Source: Cupriavidus sp. D384
GTDB taxonomy: Bacteria; Pseudomonadota; Gammaproteobacteria; Burkholderiales; Burkholderiaceae
Direction: 5' to 3'
DNA length: 64,000 bases
Assembly: GCF_001652915.1 (NCBI RefSeq)
Contig: NZ_BBQI01000130.1
Span: 108,313 to 172,312 of the forward strand
How positions within the stretch are numbered: position 1 is the stretch's first letter; each line of letters begins with the position of its first letter. The notes under the pieces were generated by a model, which was given only the letters and a program-made list of their open reading frames with translations, was not told where the DNA came from and ran no database searches. Both the position numbers and the translations under genes were made by a program. Below, piece after piece: positions 63,040 to 64,000 of the stretch.

Positions 63040-63849
63040 TTATGCGGCAATGGCCGGGGCCATTCCCAGGGACGATGCGTCGTGACGCAGCGGCCATGCG
63101 CCGATACCGCTGGCGATGTGCCGCAACGCACCGGTGGCCGCGGCGGCGGGGTACGCCTCCACCACGCACCGTCCCAGCTGGAGCGCACGCGCCACCAGCG
63201 GGTCCATCGGCAGGTACCCTGCCAGGCTGGCCTCCACGCCCAGGTACTGGCTCGCGGTGCGGGCCAGGTTGCGCGCGAGCGCCGTGACCGTTCCTTCCGC
63301 GGCCGCCAGGTTGACGACCAGCTGGAAGTGACGGCATGCGTATTCGTGATGCAGCCGCTTGATGCATGCATAGGCGGCGGTGATCGACGTGGCCTCGGGG
63401 CGCATGACGATCACGAAGTTGTGGGCCATGCCGGCCAGCGGCGACAGCGCGCCGGTGACATCGCGGCGGGCATCGACCAGCATCGAACGCACGTCAGGCA
63501 GCCGCGCCGCCAGCGCCCGTTCGTCAGGGCGGGCGGCAATCGCGCCCGCCTGCAATACGGCAATACCGCTGGCACCGCGCGTGCCGGCCGCAGCGGCCAG
63601 CGGCGCACGGCCGTCCAGCACATCGGCCAGCGTGGCGGCCGGTGCGGCACCGGCCAGGCGCATTGCCCGCGCGCCGTACATGTCTTCATCGGCCAGCAGC
63701 ACGCGCTCACCCTGCATCGCCAGCGCATTGGCAAGGCCCAGCGCCACCGTGGTGGTGCCGACACCCTGCTCCGCGCCCACCACGGCGATACGCCGCGTGA
63801 CGCGCGGCGCCAGCAGGCGGCGCAGGCTTTCGGCCTGATCCGAGGCCAT
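63040..63849 (-). CDS. flhG: FlhG-like MinD/ParA family flagellar number regulator, degenerate Walker A
   Basis: About 269 residues from the ATG at 63849 (a TTG at 63858 is also possible). The N-terminus carries DQAESLR, the motif through which FlhG stimulates the FlhF GTPase. The MinD-like P-loop, however, reads GAEQGVGTTT, where the canonical signature lysine and the Walker lysine of KGGVGK(T) are both changed. The later LLADEDMYGARAM and the dimerisation region are still MinD-like. Position between the likely flhF tail and fliA supports the assignment. It controls flagellar number and placement with FlhF; ATPase activity is doubtful from sequence. Confidence 0.85.
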   Translation of the reverse strand: MASDQAESLRRLLAPRVTRRIAVVGAEQGVGTTTVALGLANALAMQGERVLLADEDMYGARAMRLAGAAPAATLADVLDGRAPLAAAAGTRGASGIAVLQAGAIAARPDERALAARLPDVRSMLVDARRDVTGALSPLAGMAHNFVIVMRPEATSITAAYACIKRLHHEYACRHFQLVVNLAAAEGTVTALARNLARTASQYLGVEASLAGYLPMDPLVARALQLGRCVVEAYPAAAATGALRHIASGIGAWPLRHDASSLGMAPAIAA

Positions 63850-63861
63850 CGTGTTCAACGC

Positions 63862-64000
63862 TTACTCCCCGGCGGCCGCAAGCTGCGGCGTGGCGTCGAT
63901 GGCGTCCAGCGCGTCCATGGTGTCCATGGTGTCCATGGCCGCCATCGCATGCATTGCAGACGCGGCCGGCTCCGGCGCGTCTTCCATCATCGGCATGGGC
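63862..64000 (-). CDS. C-terminal end of the gene before flhG, probably flhF
   Basis: The frame is open from the right edge to a stop at 63862-63864, 12 bases before the flhG ATG. The visible 45 residues are low-complexity, mostly M, A, D, P and E, with an MDTMDTMDALDAID stretch and the ending TPQLAAAGE. There is no GTPase motif in what can be seen. The assignment to flhF rests on gene order only. A 9-base tandem repeat (63913-63939) encodes MDT units. Confidence 0.55.
   Translation of the reverse strand, partial: PMPMMEDAPEPAASAMHAMAAMDTMDTMDALDAIDATPQLAAAGE
63913..63939 (-). repeat. 9-base tandem repeat in the flhF-like tail
   Basis: Three units of GTCCATGGT (the last ends GGC) encode repeated Met-Asp-Thr/Ala in the low-complexity C-terminus. 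Being in-frame, copy changes would alter length without a frameshift. Confidence 0.75.

Overview
The window is GC-rich (mid-60s percent by eye) with dense, ATGA-overlapping genes. The flagellar gene order, three stand-alone Bug-type binding proteins, a monomeric isocitrate dehydrogenase and many aromatic-catabolism genes point to a beta-proteobacterium of the Burkholderiaceae, most like Cupriavidus or Ralstonia. This is inferred from gene content; no 16S gene is present. No rRNA, tRNA, CRISPR array, insertion sequence or prophage was seen.

Layout. (1) 1-5580, plus strand: a probable operon with the end of a c-type cytochrome, a 2Fe-2S subunit and a Tat-exported molybdopterin subunit of a periplasmic molybdenum hydroxylase, then a flavin monooxygenase and an Old Yellow Enzyme. 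It looks like a (hetero)aromatic ring hydroxylation module. (2) 5596-18779: flagellar rod, hook and ring genes flgBCDEFGHIJ and flgKL on the minus strand, divergent from flgA and flgMN on the plus strand. Two near-consensus sigma-28 promoters precede flgM and flgK. (3) 18949-28909: housekeeping and membrane genes (small membrane protein, FUSC, LysE, YihY), monomeric icd with a strong terminator, a Gly/Ser-rich lipoprotein and a two-component system. (4) 28937-42124: catabolic and transport genes. These are a LysR-controlled SDR/Bug/CMD operon, an orphan PstS, a GNAT/diguanylate cyclase pair, a zinc-finger DUF1272 protein, and a LysR divergent from an amidase followed by two Bug proteins, an SMP-30 hydrolase and a DUF1428 protein.

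(5) 42147-50162: a gallate cluster. It has gallate dioxygenase, an AAHS transporter, a two-HTH LysR regulator, 4-oxalomesaconate tautomerase, a LigJ-type hydratase and a porin, with a rubredoxin-like gene beside the dioxygenase. Together they would bring gallate in, open its ring and convert the product to 4-carboxy-4-hydroxy-2-oxoadipate; the aldolase for the last step is not in the window. (6) 50205-57659: a 2OG-Fe(II) oxygenase/VOC/ABC-binding-protein operon, a DadA-like oxidase, and a PhzS-like monooxygenase/LivK/DUF3237/MarR operon. (7) 57677-61478: a PaoABC-type periplasmic aldehyde oxidoreductase. (8) 61756-64000: a second flagellar block, in transcription order the probable flhF tail, flhG, fliA and flhE. 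FliA made here should read the sigma-28 promoters at flgM and flgK, and FlgM should restrain it until the hook is complete. FlhG is notable because its N-terminal FlhF-activating motif is kept while its Walker A lysines are lost.
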